Shown here one piece after another: positions 1 to 8,674 of a DNA stretch of 64,000 bases. The stretch is from the NCBI RefSeq assembly GCF_902497555.1, contig NZ_CABVGP010000001.1:1778501-1842500 (forward strand), given 5' to 3'. This DNA is from Amycolatopsis camponoti. GTDB taxonomy: Bacteria; Actinomycetota; Actinomycetes; Mycobacteriales; Pseudonocardiaceae. Both the position numbers and the translations under genes were made by a program. The notes under the pieces are model-generated. The model did no database searches. It was not told the DNA's origin and was given only the letters and a program-made list of their open reading frames with translations. How positions within the stretch are numbered: the first letter of the stretch is position 1; each line of letters starts with the position of its first letter.

Positions 1-639
1 CGGGCGGACCGTCGCCGACAGGCCGATCCGCTGCGCCGGCTTCGGGAGCAGCGAGTCCAGCCGCTCCAGTGACAGCGCGAGGTGCGCGCCGCGCTTGCCG
101 CCCGCGACCGCGTGCACCTCGTCGACGATCACGGTCTCGACGCCGCGCAGCGACTCCCGGGCCGACGACGTGAGGATCAAGAAGAGCGACTCGGGCGTGG
201 TCACCAGCACGTCCGGCGGGGTCTTGGTGAACGATCGCCGCTCGGCCGCGGTGGTGTCGCCGGTGCGCATGCCGACCTCGATCTCCGGCACCGGGAGCCC
301 GAGCCGCCGCGACGCCTGCGAGATGCCGGCGAGTGGCGCGCGCAGGTTCCGCTGGACGTCGACGGCGAGCGCCTTCAGCGGCGAGACGTAGAGGATCCGG
401 CAGCGTTTCGTGGCCTCCGCCGGTGGCGGCTCCACCGACAGCCGGTCCAGCGCCCACAGGAACGCGGACAGCGTCTTGCCGGAGCCCGTCGGCGCGACGA
501 CGAGAGCGTGTTCGCCCGCGTGCGCCGCCCGCCAGGCCCCTTCCTGCGCCGCGGTGGGCGCCGCGAAGGCCCCCGCGAACCAGTCCCGGGTCGCGGGGGA
601 GAAGAGGTCGAGCACGTCAACTGCCACGTCGTCCATCAT
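1..639 (-). CDS. Lhr-type DEAD/DEAH-box DNA helicase, N-terminal part (runs off left edge)
   Basis: This is the first 213 codons of a large superfamily-2 helicase of the Lhr kind, ATP-driven 3'-5' translocases linked to DNA repair in actinobacteria; the remainder lies outside the window. Seen in the sequence: the ATP-binding loop APTGSGKT at residues 49-56, a motif Ia stretch VSPLKALAVDVQRN, the Walker B box DEVH beginning at residue 173, and motif III LSATVRP at the very edge. Two ATG codons in tandem (639 and 636) are possible starts. The start lies 23 bp inside the end of the upstream DeoR gene, so translation is probably coupled, although the two functions look unrelated. Full Lhr proteins are about 1500 residues. 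The family call is firm; which Lhr subtype cannot be said from the N-terminus. Confidence 0.85.
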   Translation of the reverse strand, partial: MMDDVAVDVLDLFSPATRDWFAGAFAAPTAAQEGAWRAAHAGEHALVVAPTGSGKTLSAFLWALDRLSVEPPPAEATKRCRILYVSPLKALAVDVQRNLRAPLAGISQASRRLGLPVPEIEVGMRTGDTTAAERRSFTKTPPDVLVTTPESLFLILTSSARESLRGVETVIVDEVHAVAGGKRGAHLALSLERLDSLLPKPAQRIGLSATVRP

Positions 640-1417
640 GCGCGGCACCACCGACAGTTTCGGACCCGCTCGCCAGGATCACGCTCTGGGCGAACTGCGG
701 GTACGTGACGTCGACCCGGGGTTCGTCGGTGATCAGCCGGTAGTCGCGGTCGAGCGGCGCCCAGTACGAAAAAGGGGCCTGGCCCAGCTTGGAGCGGTCG
801 GCCAGCACGTACGCCTCGCCGCCCGCGTGCAGCATCGCGTGCTTGACCACCGACTGCTCCAGTGACGGGCAGCACAGGCCCCGCTCGGCCACCAGGCCGT
901 CCGCGCCCAGGAACACCCGATCGGGTGAGATGTGCCGCAGCTGGGCCAGCACGCTCTCGCCCAGGATCGCTTCGTTGGGGTGCCGCAGCCGCCCGCCGAG
1001 GACGATGAGGTCGATCCCGGCGAAGCCGGCGAGCTCGCGGATGGCGGTGACGCCGTTCGTGACGACGGTCAGCCCCTCGCGGTGGGCGAGGTGCCGGGCG
1101 AGCCTGCCGGTCGTCGTGCCGGCGTCGAGCAGCACGACCTCGCCGTCACGCACCAGCGCGGCGGCTTCCCGGGCGATGGCGTCCTTCGCCGCCGCGTGCT
1201 CCCGGTCCTTCTCGTGCGGGCTGCGTTCGGTGTCGAGCGCGCCGCCGTAGGTGCGGACGACGTGCCCGGCCCCGGCGAGCGAGGCGAGGTCGCGCCGGAT
1301 GGTCGACTCCGAGACGCCGAACTCCTCGGCCAGTTCCGCGATGGCGCCCGAGCCGTCGCGGACGGCTTCGAGCAGCATCGCGCGCCGGTCACGTGTTCCT
1401 GGTCGCGGCTGGGACAT
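617..1417 (-). CDS. DeoR-family transcriptional regulator of the sugar-acid operon
   Basis: A 266-residue DeoR-type repressor. An N-terminal winged helix-turn-helix (about residues 20-60, with the family signature SESTIRRDLASL) is followed by the DeoR C-terminal sensor domain, including the glycine-rich loop DAGTTTGRLARHL and the ADGL and ADRSK motifs that bind sugar phosphates in this family. It overlaps the end of the upstream MFS gene by 29 bp and is the fourth gene of a minus-strand operon (kinase, pdxA2, transporter, regulator), so it most likely senses a phosphorylated intermediate of that pathway and represses the operon. An imperfect palindrome ahead of the first gene (4962-4989) is its most likely operator. 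The family is certain; the effector is inferred. Confidence 0.9.
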   Translation of the reverse strand: MSQPRPGTRDRRAMLLEAVRDGSGAIAELAEEFGVSESTIRRDLASLAGAGHVVRTYGGALDTERSPHEKDREHAAAKDAIAREAAALVRDGEVVLLDAGTTTGRLARHLAHREGLTVVTNGVTAIRELAGFAGIDLIVLGGRLRHPNEAILGESVLAQLRHISPDRVFLGADGLVAERGLCCPSLEQSVVKHAMLHAGGEAYVLADRSKLGQAPFSYWAPLDRDYRLITDEPRVDVTYPQFAQSVILASGSETVGGAAHDGRRGS

Positions 1418-2666
1418 GCGCCAAGCCTTCCACAGGGACCGGTTTCAGCCCGAAGAACGCCAGCCCGGCGGCCACGGCGAGGAACGCGGCCAGCACGACG
1501 AACCCGGTGGTCGCGCTGCCCGTGACGTCGGTGAGCCAGCCGACCAGGTAGGGCCCGGCGAACCCGCCGAGGTTGCCCAGCGCGTTGATCAGGCCCATCG
1601 CCACGGCGACGACCTCGATGCCGAGGATCCGGCTGGGGATGGCCCAGAACGGCCCGTACGGCATGTAGACGCCGGTCGCGACGACGCAGAGCAGCACCAG
1701 CTGCACCGCAGCCGGCCAGTGCACGAGGTTGCCGAGCAGCAGCCCGGCGATCGCGACGACCAGCGGGACGGTGACGGCGAGCCGCCGGTTGCCGGTCCGG
1801 TCCGACCAGTGCGCGCACGCGACCATCCCGGCCAGCGCCAGGACGTACGGCACGGCCGACAGGAACCCGACGGCGGTCGCCGAACCCCCGGTCATCGTCT
1901 TCACCACCGACGGCAGCCAGAGCGAAAAGCCGTAGAACCCGGTGATCCAGAAGAAGTAGATGCCGATCAGCAGCAGCACCTGCCGGTTCGCCAGCGCTTG
2001 CCGGTAGCCCTGCTTCGCGAACGCGGGCTTCGCCTCTTCTTCGGCCTTCAGGGTGGTTTCGAGGTACTCCCGCTCTTCGGCGGAGATCCAGCGGGCCTTC
2101 GCCGGCCGATCCGCCACCGCGAACCACCAGACGACCGCCCACAGCAGCGGCGGCAGGCCCTGGAGCACGAACACCCAGCGCCAGGACATGTGGTCGAGCA
2201 TGAGCCCGGACAGCGGGGACATGACGATCGCCGAGATCGGCAGGCACGTCATCCACAGCGCGTTCGCGCGGGCCCGTTCGGCCTGCGGGAACCAGGACGC
2301 GAGCAGGATCAGCACCGCCGGCCAGACACCGCCCTCGAACAGCCCGAGCAGCAGCCGGGCGAGGTGCAGCTGGGTCTCGTTCCGCACGAGGCCGCACAGG
2401 ACGGCCGCGAACGCCCACGCGATCATCAGCACCAGCACCGTCTTGCGGGCGCTCCACTTCACGGCCAGTACCGCCGCCGGGATCTGCAGCACGAGGTAGC
2501 CGATGAAGAAGATGCCGCTCGCCAGCCCCTTCGCGCTGGCCGACAACGGGAAGTCTTCGCCGATGTAGGGCAGGATCACCGCGACGTTCGTGCGGTCGAG
2601 GTAGGCCAGCATGTACATGACCACCGCGACCGGGATGACGTACGCCCAGCGCTTGCGGGGGATCAC
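1389..2666 (-). CDS. MFS transporter, anion:cation symporter (ACS)-like
   Basis: A 425-residue major facilitator protein with about 12 membrane segments. The early motif YLDRTNVAVILPYIGEDF and the ERARANALW loop are typical of the ACS branch, which takes up organic acids such as tartrate, phthalate or aldonates with a cation. The GTG start at 2666 overlaps the pdxA2 stop by four bases (GTGA), so translation is coupled. Lying between the catabolic enzymes and the DeoR regulator, it is probably the importer of the four-carbon sugar acid that the DUF1537 kinase phosphorylates. The 3' end overlaps the regulator start. The fold is certain and the substrate is inferred from context. Confidence 0.88.
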   Translation of the reverse strand: MIPRKRWAYVIPVAVVMYMLAYLDRTNVAVILPYIGEDFPLSASAKGLASGIFFIGYLVLQIPAAVLAVKWSARKTVLVLMIAWAFAAVLCGLVRNETQLHLARLLLGLFEGGVWPAVLILLASWFPQAERARANALWMTCLPISAIVMSPLSGLMLDHMSWRWVFVLQGLPPLLWAVVWWFAVADRPAKARWISAEEREYLETTLKAEEEAKPAFAKQGYRQALANRQVLLLIGIYFFWITGFYGFSLWLPSVVKTMTGGSATAVGFLSAVPYVLALAGMVACAHWSDRTGNRRLAVTVPLVVAIAGLLLGNLVHWPAAVQLVLLCVVATGVYMPYGPFWAIPSRILGIEVVAVAMGLINALGNLGGFAGPYLVGWLTDVTGSATTGFVVLAAFLAVAAGLAFFGLKPVPVEGLAHVPAATRNT

Positions 2667-3691
2667 CGGACGCCCGGTGGGTAGATCGAGGGCAGCTTCC
2701 GCGCGTACGGCGCCAGCGTCGCCGCGGCCTTGAACGCGGCGACCATCGTGCCGTGCGAGGCCCGGCCGGTGCCGGCGATGTCGAACGCCGTGCCGTGGTC
2801 GACCGAGGTGCGCAGGATCGGCAAGCCGACGGTCACCGACACCGTGCCGTCGAAGTCGTACGTCTTCGACGCGATGTGCCCCTGGTCGTGGTACAGCGAG
2901 AGCACGCCGTCGAACCGGCCTTGGATCCCTTGGTGGAAAACGGAATCCGCGGGAATCGGGCCGACGACGTCGAGCCCCGCGACCCGGGCGGCGGCCACCG
3001 CGGGGGCGATCGCGATGATCTCCTCGTCGCCGAACTTGCCGTTCTCCCCGCCGTGCGGGTTCAGCGCCGCCACGGCGAGTCTCGGTTTCTCGGTGCCGAA
3101 CACTTCGAGCGCGGTGTACGCCTCGCGGATGGCGTGCTCGATGTTTTCCCGCGTGATCTGGCCGATCGCCTCGCGCAGCGAAAGGTGCCGGGTGGCGAAG
3201 AAGATCTTCAGCCCCGACACCCAGAACATGGTGTTGAACCGGGTCGAGCCGGTCAGCTCGCCGAGCATCTCGGTGTGCCCGAGGTGCTGCGAGCCCGCCG
3301 CCCAGATCGCCTCCTTGTTGATCGGCGCGGTCACGACCGCGTCGACCTCGCCGGCCAGCGCGAGCCGGGTGGCCACTTCGATCGCGCCCACGGCGGCGGC
3401 ACCCGCGGTCGCGTTCACCTCGCCCCACGGCAGGTCTTCCCGGACCACGCCGAGGTTGAGGATGTCGATCACGCCGGTGGTGAACCGCGCGTCGGCGACC
3501 GTGGCGATGGGGTTGATCTCCAGGTTCAGGCCGAGGTGCCGGACCAGGCGTTCCAGCACGATCGCGTCGCCGACCGCGACCCCGCGCGCCAGCTGCAGCG
3601 ACTCCGGCTCGGCGAGGGTCTTGAGGGTGATCTCGGGGCCGATGCCCACGGGGTCGCCGAGGGTGACGGCGAGGATGGGGAGGTCGCTCAC
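2663..3691 (-). CDS. pdxA2: PdxA2-type 4-phospho-D-threonate / 4-phospho-D-erythronate dehydrogenase
   Basis: A 342-residue member of the PdxA family (NAD-dependent oxidation and decarboxylation of a 4-phosphorylated four-carbon acid). The opening LAVTLGDPVGIGPEI and the metal-binding histidines in LGHTEMLGE, LNPHGGENG and YHDQGH are all present. True PdxA works in vitamin B6 synthesis, but copies next to a DUF1537 kinase are known to be the PdxA2 type that turns 4-phospho-D-threonate or -erythronate into dihydroxyacetone phosphate; the kinase here is immediately upstream with a GTGA stop/start overlap. Start chosen at GTG 3691 because it overlaps that stop and yields the family length. Assignment to PdxA2 rather than PdxA rests on neighbourhood. 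Confidence 0.88.
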   Translation of the reverse strand: MSDLPILAVTLGDPVGIGPEITLKTLAEPESLQLARGVAVGDAIVLERLVRHLGLNLEINPIATVADARFTTGVIDILNLGVVREDLPWGEVNATAGAAAVGAIEVATRLALAGEVDAVVTAPINKEAIWAAGSQHLGHTEMLGELTGSTRFNTMFWVSGLKIFFATRHLSLREAIGQITRENIEHAIREAYTALEVFGTEKPRLAVAALNPHGGENGKFGDEEIIAIAPAVAAARVAGLDVVGPIPADSVFHQGIQGRFDGVLSLYHDQGHIASKTYDFDGTVSVTVGLPILRTSVDHGTAFDIAGTGRASHGTMVAAFKAAATLAPYARKLPSIYPPGVR

Positions 3692-4938
3692 GGGTTCTTC
3701 CTTCCGGTGGCCAGCACGTGGTTCAGGTGTTCCAGGCAAGCGACGGCGGCGTCGCGCCCGCCGATCAGCCCGCCTTTCGTGGCGAAGGGCAGCCCCGCGT
3801 GCGGGCCGCCGGAGAGCCGCCCCGCGACCGCCAGTGGCAGTACTTCGGTGTCGATCTCGAAGCCTTCGGCCCCGAGTGCTTTCGTGACCTCGACGGCGAT
3901 GTCGCCGCCGGTGGCGTAGAGCCCGCCGATCCGGTGGGTGCCGAGGACCAGCCGGGCGGCTTCGCCGAGCGCCGGCGGGATCCGGGCCGCCACCGCCGGG
4001 TCGACCGGGGTGCCCGGCGCGGGCGCCCGGGTCCGGATGCCGACCACGCGGTGCCCGGCGTCGAGCAGCTTCCCGGCCGCGGCGGCGATGGCGGACGGGT
4101 CGGGGTGACTCGCGTCGACGTCGACGTACCGCGCGTCCAGCACCAGCTCGGTTTCCAGCAGCTGGTCGTGGGTCTGCCCGGTGATGCTGCCGACCACTGC
4201 GAGCACCGGCGGGACGGTGCCGTGGCCGGGCGCGAGCCCGAGCGCGGCCGCCAGCCGGACACCGAAGGGCCCGGAGTCCACCGAGATCCACCGCGTGCCT
4301 TCGGCCGCCAGCCGGGCCGCGGCCTTGGCGACGGTGGTGAGGTGCCGGTTCGTCGTGGCGTCGCAGACCACGATCCCGGCGGTGCACCGCAGCGCCGCCT
4401 CGATCGCGTCCACGCCTTCTTCGACGACGTCCAGCGGGAGTTCGGCGATCTCGCGGCGCGTGGGCTGGAGCAGCGTGCGGATCCGGGACGTCTTCACCGG
4501 CGCCAGCGGGTCGCGCGCCGCGGGGCTTTCGGCCAGCGGCACGCCGTCGACCAGGTGCAGGCCGCCGAGGGTGACCCGGCCGGCGTCCGGGAACGCGGGC
4601 ACGACCAGGGCCCGCGCGTCCGGTGCCGTGGCCAGGACGGCCTCGGTCTCCACACCGACGTTGCCGCGCAACGTGGTGTCGACGCGCTTCACCGTCAGTT
4701 CGACGGGACCCACTTGCGCCACCACCTCACGCACCGCTCGCGCGGCGTGTGAGGGGGAAGCGTGCCGGGTACTCAGGTTCACCACCAGAGCGTCGATCCC
4801 GCTCTCCGCGCGGAAGCAGGGCGCGTCCGGTTCGAGCGGCGCGGTGACGGAAACCGCGCGCAGCCCGAAGCGGGCGTACAGCGCTCCGGTCGCGTTGCTG
4901 CCGGTCAGGTCGTCCCCGATGACGAGCAGCTTCGGCAC
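3688..4938 (-). CDS. Four-carbon acid sugar kinase (DUF1537 / DtnK-OtnK-DenK family)
   Basis: A 416-residue DUF1537 kinase, the family that phosphorylates D-threonate, D-erythronate or 3-oxo-tetronates. The N-terminal substrate-binding signature GDDLTGSNATG is at residues 7-17 and the C-terminal nucleotide-binding domain contains LVLGTHRIGGLYATGGDIA and GLPFATKGGLIG. Start chosen at GTG 4938, which has a GGGAG ribosome site 7 nt upstream and puts the family's VIGDDLTG strand at the N-terminus; an earlier in-frame ATG at 5079 would add 47 residues of non-conserved sequence. It is the first gene of the operon. Paired with a PdxA2-like enzyme, D-threonate or D-erythronate is the likeliest substrate. 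Confidence 0.88.
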   Translation of the reverse strand: MPKLLVIGDDLTGSNATGALYARFGLRAVSVTAPLEPDAPCFRAESGIDALVVNLSTRHASPSHAARAVREVVAQVGPVELTVKRVDTTLRGNVGVETEAVLATAPDARALVVPAFPDAGRVTLGGLHLVDGVPLAESPAARDPLAPVKTSRIRTLLQPTRREIAELPLDVVEEGVDAIEAALRCTAGIVVCDATTNRHLTTVAKAAARLAAEGTRWISVDSGPFGVRLAAALGLAPGHGTVPPVLAVVGSITGQTHDQLLETELVLDARYVDVDASHPDPSAIAAAAGKLLDAGHRVVGIRTRAPAPGTPVDPAVAARIPPALGEAARLVLGTHRIGGLYATGGDIAVEVTKALGAEGFEIDTEVLPLAVAGRLSGGPHAGLPFATKGGLIGGRDAAVACLEHLNHVLATGRKNP

Positions 4939-4961
4939 CTCACGCTCCCTTCTGCGCGATC

Positions 4962-4989
4962 TGTGCAACTCGATTGATCGAACTGCGCA
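4962..4989. promoter_or_regulatory. Candidate DeoR operator ahead of the sugar-acid operon
   Basis: The arms TGTGCAACTCGAT and ATCGAACTGCGCA flank two bases and match as an inverted repeat at 10 of 13 positions. The site lies 24 bp upstream of the kinase start, in the 182-bp gap to the divergent Hsp70-like gene. Position and symmetry fit an operator for the operon's own DeoR protein; binding is inferred. Confidence 0.45.
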
Positions 4990-5120
4990 ACTATCGTGCA
5001 CCGTGATCACCGCCGAAGTCAAGGAGCAGCGACTTTCGCGGGTCCGCACGCACGGTGACCGCGCGCATGGCAGCATCACGGCGAACGCCGTCGAGGCGGG
5101 TTTTCGTGAAGGGGAGTGCA

Positions 5121-6968
5121 GTGCGGATCCTGTCGGTGGACCTCGGGACGTCCAACACCGTCGCCGTCCTTTCGGCGCACGGCATGCCGCCCCGGGTCGT
5201 CGAGGTGGACGGCTCGGCCACCATGCCGTCGGCGGTGTTCGCCTCCGAGGACGGCACGATCATGGTCGGCCGCGACGCCGAGCGCCGCGCCCGCCTCGAC
5301 CCGACGCGCTTCGAGCCGAACCCCAAGCGCCGCATCGACGAGCAGACCCTGCTGCTCGGCACCGACGTCGTCCCGGTGACCGACGCGCTGGCCGCCGTCC
5401 TGCGCCGCGTGCTCGAGGAAACCTCCCGCCAGCTCGGCGGCGAACAGCCCGACGAGGTCCGGCTGACCCACCCCGCGCAGTGGGGCCAGACCCGCCGCAA
5501 CGTCCTGATGTCCGCCGCCCGGCTCGCCGGGATGGGGCAGAACATCCTGCTGGTGCCCGAACCCGTCGCCGCGGCCGCGCACTTCGCGTCGTTCCCCGGC
5601 AAGTCCCTCGCGCCCGGCCAGGCGCTCGCGGTCTACGACCTCGGCGCGGGCACCTTCGACGTCGCCGTCGTCGGCGCCACGCAGAACGGGTTCACCGTGC
5701 TCGCCGAGGACGGCCTGCCCGACCTCGGCGGCCTCGACGTCGACCAGGCGCTGATGGTGCACGTCGGGCGCGAGGTCTCGCACTCGGACCCGCAGCGCTG
5801 GCAGCGGCTCCTGCGTCCCGAGTCCACCGGCGACCGGCGCACCCGGCGCGCGCTGCAGGAAGACGTCAAAGCGGCCAAAGAGGCACTGTCGCGGCACCCG
5901 CAGACCGAAGTCCCGATGCCCGAGCCGTTCAAGGACGTCCTCGTCACGCGCGGTGAGCTCGAAGGCCTGGTGCGGCCGGCGATGCTGCGCAGCGTCGAAC
6001 TGCTTTCGCGGACGCTGCGCTCGTCCGGGCTGACCCCGGACCGGCTGGCCGGCATCTACCTCGTCGGCGGGTCGAGCCGGCTGCCGCTGGTCGGCACGAT
6101 GATCGCGGAGAAGCTCGGTGTCGTGCCGGGCAGCCTCGACCAGCCGGAGACCGCCGTCGCGCTCGGGGCCCAGCACGTCGCCCGGGACGGGCTGGGCATG
6201 CGCACCCAGAACGTCGAAGGAGCCGTGGCGGCGGGCGCCCCGCACCGCCCGCAGTACGCGCCGCCGCCGCGGTACCCGGGCTACGCTCCGGCGAACTTCC
6301 CGCCCAGCGGCCCGCAGCAGGTGCAGAACCCGGCGCCGTCGAACTTCCCCAGCTACTCGCCCGCGCCGGAGCGAGCCGAGGCGAAGCCGCGCGGGAAGAA
6401 GAAGCTGCTCATCGGCATCGCGGTCGCGGTCGTCGTGGTGCTCGCGGCCGGGCTGACGTTCGTCCTGACGTCGTCGTCCTCGACGGCCACCTACACCGCC
6501 GACCAGTGCAAGACACCCGGCCAGGCCGACGACAAGGGCCTCACCGGCTGCCTCCGCCAGCTCGCCGGGAAGATCGCCGACACCGGCGACTGCAAGCCGG
6601 GCATGGGCAACGGCCCGGCGGCGCCGGCGGAGAACCTCGGGGTGGCCTCGACCTGCTCGGCGCCGGGCCGGGCGGGCACGCAGGTCACCTACGTCCAAGG
6701 CGACAGTGCCGACACGCTCAAGCAGTACACCGACGGCTTGCTCTCCTCGGCGGGCGGCGACCGCACCGAGGCCGACTGGGGCGGCAACGGGCTGAAGGGC
6801 CACTACTCGTCGGCCGCGGGCCGGACGGCGGCGGTGCTCGTGTTCACGGTGTCGGACCGGCCGCTGGTGGGGTTCATCTACCAGCTGAACTCGAGCGACC
6901 AGGCCGAGGCGACCACGCCGGACACGCTAGCCAACTACTTCGAAGCGAGCGTCCAGCCGGGCGGGTAG
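5121..6968 (+). CDS. Membrane-anchored Hsp70-like ATPase with extracytoplasmic C-terminal domain
   Basis: A 615-residue protein whose first ~370 residues are an Hsp70/actin-fold ATPase: phosphate-1 loop VDLGTSNTVAVL at the N-terminus, phosphate-2 YDLGAGTFDVAVVG, and the adenosine loop YLVGGSSRLPLVG. The usual Hsp70 substrate-binding domain is missing. A proline-rich linker (about 375-435) leads into one membrane segment (LLIGIAVAVVVVLAAGLTFV) and an outside domain of about 165 residues with four cysteines that could form disulfides. Start is GTG 5121 with GGGGAG just upstream; the longer in-frame ATG at 5055 lacks support. Similar architectures occur across actinobacteria, but the client or signal is unknown. 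It is not a general DnaK. Confidence 0.85.
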   Translation: MRILSVDLGTSNTVAVLSAHGMPPRVVEVDGSATMPSAVFASEDGTIMVGRDAERRARLDPTRFEPNPKRRIDEQTLLLGTDVVPVTDALAAVLRRVLEETSRQLGGEQPDEVRLTHPAQWGQTRRNVLMSAARLAGMGQNILLVPEPVAAAAHFASFPGKSLAPGQALAVYDLGAGTFDVAVVGATQNGFTVLAEDGLPDLGGLDVDQALMVHVGREVSHSDPQRWQRLLRPESTGDRRTRRALQEDVKAAKEALSRHPQTEVPMPEPFKDVLVTRGELEGLVRPAMLRSVELLSRTLRSSGLTPDRLAGIYLVGGSSRLPLVGTMIAEKLGVVPGSLDQPETAVALGAQHVARDGLGMRTQNVEGAVAAGAPHRPQYAPPPRYPGYAPANFPPSGPQQVQNPAPSNFPSYSPAPERAEAKPRGKKKLLIGIAVAVVVVLAAGLTFVLTSSSSTATYTADQCKTPGQADDKGLTGCLRQLAGKIADTGDCKPGMGNGPAAPAENLGVASTCSAPGRAGTQVTYVQGDSADTLKQYTDGLLSSAGGDRTEADWGGNGLKGHYSSAAGRTAAVLVFTVSDRPLVGFIYQLNSSDQAEATTPDTLANYFEASVQPGG

Positions 6969-7007
6969 CGAACGGACCGTTCGCGCCCTCCGGTTAGAGT
7001 GGTCCCG

Positions 7008-7202
7008 ATGCGGATCACGGTTTTCCGGCGGCTGATGGCCGACGAGTTCGGGCCCGGGCGGGCCCAGGTGCTGGCCAGGGACCACGTGCTCAGCGCGCTC
7101 GGCGGCCGCACGGTCGACCAGGCGCTGACCGCCGGAATCCCGGCCAAGGACGTCTGGCGCGAGGTCTGTGACGCCTTCGACGTTCCGCGTGAACGGCGCT
7201 GA
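7008..7202 (+). CDS. DUF3046 protein upstream of recA
   Basis: A 64-residue protein of the DUF3046 family, which in actinobacteria sits directly before recA; no biochemical role is established. Recognisable features are the N-terminus MRITVFRRLMADEFG, the central YxLxxLGG-like strand HVLSALGGRTVDQAL and the end VCDAFDVPRERR. A -10 element TAGAGT (6995-7000) is followed by seven bases and then the ATG, with no ribosome site, so the mRNA is probably leaderless. The gap to the Hsp70-like gene is short (39 bp). Confidence 0.85.
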   Translation: MRITVFRRLMADEFGPGRAQVLARDHVLSALGGRTVDQALTAGIPAKDVWREVCDAFDVPRERR

Positions 7203-7274
7203 CCTGGGCGGATGCACGCTGCCCTGACCCGGGCGGGCGAAAACCCTAGCGCAAGGGTGTGTCGCTGCGGACCT

Positions 7275-7296
7275 CGAACAGGTGTTCGTCTAAGGT
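7275..7296 (+). promoter_or_regulatory. SOS box and -10 element of recA
   Basis: CGAACAGGTGTTCG at 7275-7288 matches the actinobacterial LexA box CGAAC-N4-GTTCG perfectly. A -10 hexamer TAAGGT follows at 7291-7296, so bound LexA would cover the spacer and block polymerase. The recA start is about 150 nt downstream. lexA itself is in this window at 58790-59509. Confidence 0.9.
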
Positions 7297-7439
7297 GTTG
7301 TCCACATCGGGTCCAGCGATCCACAGATCGGGCGCCGCGCCTGGAATTGTCGGTCCCCGCCGCTAGCGTCGGACCGGACAGCTGAAGAACCGACACAGCG
7401 CCCTCGAGACGGGGGCTTCGACCAGCGAGGTGGACTTCC

Positions 7440-8486
7440 ATGCCTGCAGCACCCGACAAGGACAAGGCGCTCGAGCTCGCGCTCGCGCAGATCGACAAGC
7501 AGTACGGCAAGGGCTCGGTCATGCGGCTCGGCCAGGACGGCCGCGCGCCCGTCTCCGTGATCCCGACCGGCGCGATCGCCCTCGACGTCGCGCTCGGCAT
7601 CGGCGGGCTGCCCCGGGGCCGGGTCATCGAGATCTACGGCCCGGAGTCCTCCGGTAAGACCACGGTCGCCCTGCACGCGGTGGCGAACGCGCAGAAGAAC
7701 GGCGGCATCGCGGCGTTCATCGACGCCGAGCACGCGCTGGACCCCGAGTACGCCAAGAAGCTGGGCGTGGACACCGACGCGCTGCTCGTGTCCCAGCCGG
7801 ACACCGGTGAGCAGGCGCTCGAGATCGCGGACATGCTGATCCGCTCCGGCGCGCTCGACATCCTGGTCATCGACTCCGTGGCCGCGCTCGTGCCGCGCGC
7901 CGAGATCGAGGGCGAGATGGGTGACTCGCACGTCGGCCTCCAGGCCCGCCTGATGAGCCAGGCGCTGCGCAAGATGACCGGTGCGATGAACAACTCCGGC
8001 ACCACCGCGATCTTCATCAACCAGCTGCGCGAGAAGATCGGCGTCATGTTCGGCTCCCCGGAGACGACGACCGGTGGCAAGGCGCTGAAGTTCTACGCGT
8101 CGATCCGCCTGGACGTGCGCCGCATCGAGACGCTCAAGGACGGCGGCGAGCCGGTCGGCAACCGCACCCGCGTCAAGGTCGTGAAGAACAAGATGGCCCC
8201 GCCCTTCAAGCAGGCCGAGTTCGACATCCTGTACGGCCACGGCGTCTCCCGCGAGGGTTCGCTCATCGACATGGGTGTCGACCAGGCGATCCTGCGCAAG
8301 TCCGGAGCCTGGTACACCTACGAAGGCGACCAGCTCGGCCAGGGCAAGGAGAACGCGCGGAAGTTCCTGCGCGACAACCCGGACATCGCCAACGAGATCG
8401 AGAAGCGGATCAAGGAGAAGCTGGGCATCGGCGCGCAGGTCGACGCCGAGGCCGTCGAAGCCGTGCCGGCGCCGGTCGACTTCTGA
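7440..8486 (+). CDS. recA: RecA recombinase
   Basis: RecA of 348 residues, the ATP-dependent strand-exchange protein that also acts as co-protease for LexA cleavage. Walker [10 protein letters not shown], the MAW-like MRLGQDG strand, L1 and L2 loop regions (the latter at [18 protein letters not shown]) and the C-terminal acidic tail are all seen. No intein is present, unlike in M. tuberculosis RecA. It is under the SOS box at 7275. recX follows after 188 bp. Confidence 0.98.
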   Translation: MPAAPDKDKALELALAQIDKQYGKGSVMRLGQDGRAPVSVIPTGAIALDVALGIGGLPRGRVIEIYGPESSGKTTVALHAVANAQKNGGIAAFIDAEHALDPEYAKKLGVDTDALLVSQPDTGEQALEIADMLIRSGALDILVIDSVAALVPRAEIEGEMGDSHVGLQARLMSQALRKMTGAMNNSGTTAIFINQLREKIGVMFGSPETTTGGKALKFYASIRLDVRRIETLKDGGEPVGNRTRVKVVKNKMAPPFKQAEFDILYGHGVSREGSLIDMGVDQAILRKSGAWYTYEGDQLGQGKENARKFLRDNPDIANEIEKRIKEKLGIGAQVDAEAVEAVPAPVDF

Positions 8487-8561
8487 TCGGGGGAGGGGGC
8501 TGCGGGATTGGGTGGGGTGTGCTCGCGGAGTTCGCTCGCCCTGATCCCTCCGCCGTGTTCT

Positions 8562-8607
8562 CCGGGGGTCGAACCCCCGGACCCCCGCCAGGGGGCAAGC
8601 CCCCTGG
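8562..8607. repeat. Paired GC-rich hairpins between recA and recX
   Basis: Two perfect inverted repeats lie almost back to back: CCGGGGGT / ACCCCCGG (8562-8580, 3-nt loop) and CCAGGGGGC / GCCCCCTGG (8588-8607). No T-run follows, so this is not a classical terminator. It could weaken read-through from recA to recX or stabilise the recA message; its style suggests a dispersed intergenic element. Confidence 0.7.
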
Positions 8608-8674
8608 ACCCCCGCGTGGTCGCGTTGCGTGGTGACACGTGGCTTGGGCTTGTGAAGATCGAGGAGTGATCCAG

